From Thermaerobacter marianensis (GTDB lineage Bacteria; Bacillota; Sulfobacillia; DYIH01), in contig DYIH01000062.1 of assembly GCA_020723785.1 (NCBI GenBank), positions 1 to 8,519 on the forward strand: a stretch of DNA of 8,519 bases, in the 5' to 3' direction. This document shows, one piece after another, positions 6,496-8,519 of this stretch (its first letter is position 1; each line of letters opens with the position of its first letter). Both the position numbers and the translations under genes were made by a program. The notes below the pieces were generated by a model. That model saw only the letters and a program-made list of their open reading frames with translations, was not told where the DNA came from and did no database searches.

Positions 6496-6697
6496 CGCCG
6501 GGTGGGGCTGCCCAACTCCGCTCCGCTTCGGCCATTCGGTAAAGGCGGCGCCAGCGGTTGCACAGCCCTCCGCAAAGCCTCCAACTCCCGCCGGGAGGTA
6601 CTCCAGGTGTCTCCCGGGCTGTTGCGGTAATTTTTGCGCAACGCAAGGCGCGGCCGGCTATGAGCCTGCCGACGGGAATCCGTCATCGCCTCTGGAC

Positions 6698-6727
6698 CAT
6701 GGAGGGTGAAGTACTTCACCACCCATG
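6698..6727. repeat. Imperfect 30-bp palindrome with perfect 16-bp core
   Basis: GGTGAAGTACTTCACC (6705-6720) is a perfect palindrome. It is flanked symmetrically by CATGG (6698-6702) and CCATG (6723-6727), with two mismatched positions between core and flank on each side (AG at 6703-6704, AC at 6721-6722). The symmetry suggests either a dimeric repressor operator or a structured RNA or DNA hairpin. No gene whose promoter it would overlap is apparent. Confidence 0.6.
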
Positions 6728-6827
6728 CGCGGTGGGGGGCTATCACTCAAGAAGGGGGATGTTCGGCTGGCGATAGGGATGCCGTGCCCACCGCTGAAGG
6801 CGGCTCGCGCAAATCATGCACAACCCT

Positions 6828-6848
6828 ATGCATGGCCCTCCATAGCAT
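6828..6848 (+). other. Hairpin just upstream of the tRNA-Lys promoter
   Basis: ATGCATGG (6828-6835) pairs with CCAT-A-GCAT (6840-6848, one bulged A at 6844) around loop CCCT. It ends 5 bases before the -35 box of the tRNA promoter. Without a T-run it is not a clear terminator; it could be a regulator site or chance. Confidence 0.3.
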
Positions 6849-6853
6849 TGTCA

Positions 6854-6882
6854 TTGACACCGAAATCGGCATTTGCTAGAAT
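6854..6882 (+). promoter_or_regulatory. Sigma-A promoter of tRNA-Lys
   Basis: A perfect -35 box TTGACA (6854-6859) and a -10 box TAGAAT (6877-6882) are 17 bases apart. TG at 6874-6875 makes an extended -10. Transcription should start at about G6889, four bases before the mature tRNA 5' end. This is the strongest promoter in the window, as expected for a stable RNA gene. Confidence 0.87.
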
Positions 6883-6892
6883 GCGTCAGCAC

Positions 6893-6967
6893 GGGCCATT
6901 AGCTCAGTGGTAGAGCACCTGACTTTTAATCAGGGTGTCGCTGGTTCGAGTCCAGCATGGCCCACCA
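6893..6967 (+). tRNA. tRNA-Lys, anticodon UUU
   Basis: The cloverleaf is complete: acceptor GGGCCAT pairs with ATGGCCC, D stem GCTC with GAGC, anticodon stem CCTGA with TCAGG around loop CTTTTAA (anticodon TTT at 6925-6927), a 5-base variable loop, T stem GCTGG with CCAGC around TTCGAGT, discriminator A and an encoded CCA. UUU reads both lysine codons. It has its own promoter 11 bases upstream. No T-tract terminator is obvious downstream, so transcripts may run into the hicAB region. The 3' half, from C6923 on, is duplicated 1005 bp downstream, and may have been supplied by an integrated element, which would make this tRNA a chimera. Confidence 0.97.
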
Positions 6968-7067
6968 AACCCAGTCAAATCCCAATAGATGGCAATTTCA
7001 GGAATGAGGCTAATTTCCAAAAAATTTCCCCCAAAACTTCTTGATACACTCGCCTTTACCCATCCCC

Positions 7068-7097
7068 TTTACAAACACAACCTATAGGTTGTATAAT
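7068..7097 (+). promoter_or_regulatory. hicAB promoter with palindromic operator
   Basis: A -35 box TTTACA (7068-7073) and a perfect -10 box TATAAT (7092-7097) are 18 bases apart. The spacer is a perfect 16-bp palindrome, ACAACCTATAGGTTGT (7077-7092), ending in the first base of the -10 box. A dimeric helix-turn-helix repressor bound there would block RNA polymerase; HicB, encoded 186 bases downstream, is the obvious candidate, because HicAB systems repress their own promoter. The predicted start point is A7104, the first base of the hicA ATG, so the message would be leaderless for hicA. Confidence 0.78.
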
Positions 7098-7103
7098 TCC
7101 CCT

Positions 7104-7286
7104 ATGAACGGGTAAGATTTAGTCAAACTGCTCCGCCAAAACGGCTGGGTCTTAGATTGAATCGAGGGATCGCACCACATCATGGTAAAAGACGGCCGCC
7201 GGCCTGTACCCATTCCCGTTCATGGCGGCAAGGATCTCCCGAAAGGGCTGGTTCATCGCATCTTGAAGGAGGCTGGAATCGAATGA
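7104..7286 (+). pseudogene. hicA: hicA toxin remnant with two in-frame stop codons
   Basis: HicA toxins are small double-stranded-RNA-binding-fold mRNA interferases. Reading 7104-7286 without shifts gives MNG-stop-DLVKLLRQNGWVLD-stop-IEGSHHIMVKDGRRPVPIPV and then HGGKDLPKGLVHRILKEAGIE. This is a complete HicA of 60 codons with the catalytic-His motif GSHH, except for TAA at codon 4 (7113-7115) and TGA at codon 19 (7158-7160). Codon 19 is usually Arg in this motif, so TGA is one transition from CGA. No frameshift has accumulated. The next in-frame ATG (7182) lies after the catalytic His, so no active toxin should be made. There is no ribosome binding site; the promoter predicts leaderless translation. 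Its TGA overlaps the hicB ATG as ATGA. Confidence 0.85.
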
Positions 7287-7711
7287 GGATCGCTTACCCT
7301 GTTCATGTGTGGGAAGAGGATGGCGTGTTCATGGTTCAGGGCCTATCGCCGCTGGATAACGTCCAGACTTACGGCGAGACCCTGGCCGCGGCTTTGGAAA
7401 ACGCTTGTGAAGCTCTTACCGGGGTCTTGGGGGCTTTGCTGGACCGTGGATTGCCTATCCCTGATCCGGTGGCTCCTCCCGGAGGCGGGGGGGTTCATCT
7501 CGTGGAACCTGCCGCAAAGGTCGCCGTACCGATTCTGCTCCGCAAGGCCCGTGAGGCGGCCGGACTGACTCAGGGCGAACTGGCTTCCAGGTTGGGCGTC
7601 ACCTATCAGGCTGTTCAGAAATGGGAACGTTCCGGTGCCAACCCCACGATGGCCACGATTGACCGGGTGCTCCGGGCGTTGGGAAGGCGGCTCGAACTGG
7701 AGCTGGTGTGA
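7283..7711 (+). CDS. hicB: HicB-family antitoxin with C-terminal helix-turn-helix
   Basis: HicB neutralises HicA by binding it and represses the operon. The 142-residue product has an N-terminal HicB-like (partial RNase H) fold: YPVHVWEEDGVFMVQGLSPLDN, then TYGETLAAALENACEALTGVLGALLDRGLPIPDP (about 1-67). A Gly-rich linker leads to an XRE-type helix-turn-helix (about residues 85-140) with LTQGELASRLGVTYQAVQKWER as its core. The ATG at 7283 overlaps the hicA stop. AAGGAGG (7265-7271), inside hicA, gives it a strong independent ribosome binding site 11 bases upstream, consistent with high antitoxin supply. The frame is open upstream to 7157 but without family similarity. It is intact and full length, unlike its toxin partner. 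Confidence 0.9.
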   Translation: MRIAYPVHVWEEDGVFMVQGLSPLDNVQTYGETLAAALENACEALTGVLGALLDRGLPIPDPVAPPGGGGVHLVEPAAKVAVPILLRKAREAAGLTQGELASRLGVTYQAVQKWERSGANPTMATIDRVLRALGRRLELELV

Positions 7712-7760
7712 GCAGACCTCTTCCGAAGACGGAAAAACCGAACTTGAAAACAGAACTCGG

Positions 7761-7813
7761 ACGGAACCGGCCGAATCCCCATAGAGGGTGTTGAGCCGGT
7801 TCTGTACTGTTTT
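7761..7813 (+). terminator. Probable terminator of the hicAB operon
   Basis: Bases 7761-7771 (ACGGAACCGGC) pair with 7795-7805 (GCCGGTTCTGT, one G-U) for 11 base pairs. The loop can itself pair weakly through CCC and GGG. A T-rich tail, ACTGTTTTG (7806-7814), follows. The position 50 bases after the hicB stop fits. The tail is interrupted rather than a clean T-run, which lowers confidence. Confidence 0.6.
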
Positions 7814-7818
7814 GTTCG

Positions 7819-7850
7819 GAATCAGGTGTCCTCACCCGGCACCCTGATTC
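7819..7850. repeat. Inverted repeat built from the tRNA anticodon-stem sequence
   Basis: GAATCAGG (7819-7826) and CCTGATTC (7843-7850) are perfect inverted repeats. The inner part of the att-like repeat, AATCAGGGTG (7933-7942 and 6928-6937), occurs here in the opposite orientation as CACCCTGATT (7840-7849), and the left arm is a near-direct copy (AATCAGGTGTC, 7821-7830: one G missing). Such core-like copies beside an attachment site could be integrase arm sites or relics of earlier integrations. Confidence 0.45.
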
Positions 7851-7927
7851 GCCCGATCAGGACGCGGCGGGGCGAGACCGCAAACCCTTGATACGACTGG
7901 GTTTATCAGCTTTTTCACCACCCGCTG

Positions 7928-7973
7928 CTTTTAATCAGGGTGTCGCAGGTTCGAATCCTGCATGGCCCACCAA
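7928..7973 (+). repeat. Displaced 3' half of tRNA-Lys, candidate attR
   Basis: This 46-base stretch repeats tRNA-Lys from the anticodon loop through CCA and one further A, differing at three positions. Two differences flip T-stem pair 51-63 from U-A to A-U, and the third changes the T-loop base at position 59. The arm therefore still folds perfectly, which means this fragment descends from a functional tRNA-Lys of a slightly different lineage, not from a neutral copy of the intact gene. No 5' half precedes it, so it does not encode a tRNA. Confidence 0.88.
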
Positions 7974-8105
7974 GAAACGCCTAGAGCGGTAAGGGTTTGT
8001 TGGTGTATACCCCAGAGGTTCAATCTTTCGGGGCCTCTCCGTTCCGCCTTCGTTTACGCCGTCCGCGCTGTCTTGCCGTGGCGTCTGGCCGGGTGCGGCC
8101 AGGTT

Positions 8106-8466
8106 AAGCGTTTGCGGGCCATGTACCAACATCAGGAAAACACGGTTTACCTGTTCCTCGGGAGCCAGCCCACGATTTTGCCGACCGTAGACAGGCGTTC
8201 TATCGATTCGCCACGTTGTTGCACCTGCCGGCGTTTCCCGCTGAGGCGTGGGAGGAATACATCAGCCGGCGGCTGGTGAGCATGGGTTGAGGATCACGGC
8301 TCCGGCGCTCAGCGCTCTATTGGTCGAGGGAAGCCAGCCCTACGCACAAGGGTTCCGCGCGGGGGCGGTCACAAATGCAATCCGGCATCTGATCCAGATC
8401 GGCGTTCTCGTCAAAGGCAAGGAGCGAGGGGAATACCGGCTTGTGGAACCAATGTTTGGAGACTGG
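8106..8466 (+). pseudogene. Frameshifted remnant of an AAA-type ATPase gene
   Basis: Three frames together spell part of an ATP-binding protein of the archaeal-ATPase-like family (ATPase_2). First (8106-8170s) KRLRAMYQHQENTVYLFLGSQP; after a frameshift near 8175, FADRRQAFYRFATLLHLP, then AFPAEAWEEYISRRLVSMG ending at TGA (8288-8290); after a second shift near 8290, ITAPALSALLVEGSQPYAQ then AVTNAIRHLIQIGVLVKGK and EYRLVEPMFGDW. The family's P-loop half is absent upstream, and the region between SQPYAQ and AVTNAIRHL looks shortened by a deletion. It therefore survives only as a decayed 3' part. Upstream, 7974-8105 holds nothing I recognise. No integrase motifs are visible. Confidence 0.7.
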
Positions 8467-8519
8467 TGTTGTTGCTCACGCTCTTTGGCCACCGTCGTCC
8501 CACATAGATTGGCCGGTTG

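Larger units (their letters stand above)
6486..6853 (+). other. Intergenic region without a credible gene, rich in inverted repeats
   Basis: About 370 bases between the Gmad2 stop and the tRNA promoter carry only short frames with no protein-like character. They hold several inverted repeats. CCGGGAG (6591-6597) pairs with CTCCCGG (6611-6617), and the same GGGAG could alternatively pair with CTCCC at 6585-6589. GTTGCG (6621-6626) pairs with CGCAAC (6637-6642). There is also an imperfect 30-bp palindrome at 6698-6727, and a hairpin at 6828-6848. I see no 6S, SRP, tmRNA or RNase P core motifs. It may contain an unrecognised structured RNA or be decayed sequence. Confidence 0.4.
6923..7973. mobile_element. 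Candidate tRNA-Lys-integrated mini-element carrying hicAB
   Basis: The segment is bounded by 46-base direct repeats of the tRNA-Lys 3' half (6923-6968 and 7928-7973, 43 matches). Integrases of the tyrosine family recombine in tRNA genes and restore the gene at one end while leaving the displaced 3' fragment at the other. A repeat starting exactly at the first anticodon-loop base is one of the known crossover positions. The interior is more AT-rich at its left edge and carries a toxin-antitoxin locus, common cargo. No integrase or excisionase is present, so it would be a deletion relic or a non-autonomous element; a broken tandem tRNA duplication is the main alternative. Confidence 0.5.

Noticed and set aside
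6486..6892. Possible 6S, SRP, tmRNA or RNase P RNA in the gene-free stretch
   Set aside because: None of their conserved core sequences could be found by eye on either strand.
6893..7160. Idea that the tRNA-Lys suppresses the stop codons in the lipoprotein gene and hicA
   Set aside because: The anticodon is plain UUU and cannot read TAG or TGA. The TGA in hicA replaces a probable Arg codon, and TAG, TGA and TAA all end normal genes in this window.
7935..8132. Reverse-strand frame containing GHAGFEPATP
   Set aside because: That phrase is the familiar false translation of the reverse complement of a tRNA 3' end; here it comes from the displaced tRNA-Lys half.

Overview
This GC-rich window looks like the chromosome of a Gram-positive, probably spore-forming bacterium, most likely a Clostridia-class Bacillota of the Desulfotomaculum/Moorella/Peptococcaceae kind. 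That inference rests on the order rpsF-ssb-rpsR, MazG-like gene, rplI-dnaB, purA, on frequent GTG starts with strong AGGAGG-type ribosome binding sites, and on a Gmad2 (spore-germination immunoglobulin-like) domain downstream of purA. No species can be named from the sequence alone.

The left two thirds (about 160-5682) is an orderly housekeeping block, all on the + strand. A consensus sigma-A promoter and a structured leader, including a candidate S6:S18-complex binding motif, precede rpsF (bS6), ssb (SSB) and rpsR (bS18). A rho-independent terminator follows. A second group holds a MazG-like family gene, rplI (bL9) and dnaB (replicative helicase), then purA (adenylosuccinate synthetase). Two proteins here are unusual. 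DnaB carries a 168-residue mini-intein without a homing endonuclease in its RecA-like core. bL9 carries a 13-residue duplication in its C-terminal domain.

From 5679 on, genes become accessory and worn. A PrcB-Gmad2 lipoprotein gene overlaps the purA stop codon but is cut in two by an in-frame TAG. About 400 bases without a credible gene follow, holding several inverted repeats, among them an imperfect 30-bp palindrome. Then a near-consensus promoter drives tRNA-Lys(UUU).

The 3' half of that tRNA, from the anticodon loop through CCA, occurs again 1005 bp downstream, with a compensatory base-pair flip in the T stem. This is the footprint expected of site-specific integration into a tRNA gene. 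Between the copies lies a hicAB toxin-antitoxin locus: a strong promoter with a perfect 16-bp palindrome between its -35 and -10 boxes, a hicA toxin reading frame killed by two in-frame stops, and an intact hicB antitoxin with a helix-turn-helix domain. No integrase is visible between the copies. Beyond the second copy are frameshifted remains of an AAA-type ATPase gene.

I did not find a clearly new multi-gene system. The most interesting material is the tRNA-Lys footprint with its toxin-dead hicAB cassette, followed by the interrupted lipoprotein, the mini-intein and the structured leader.
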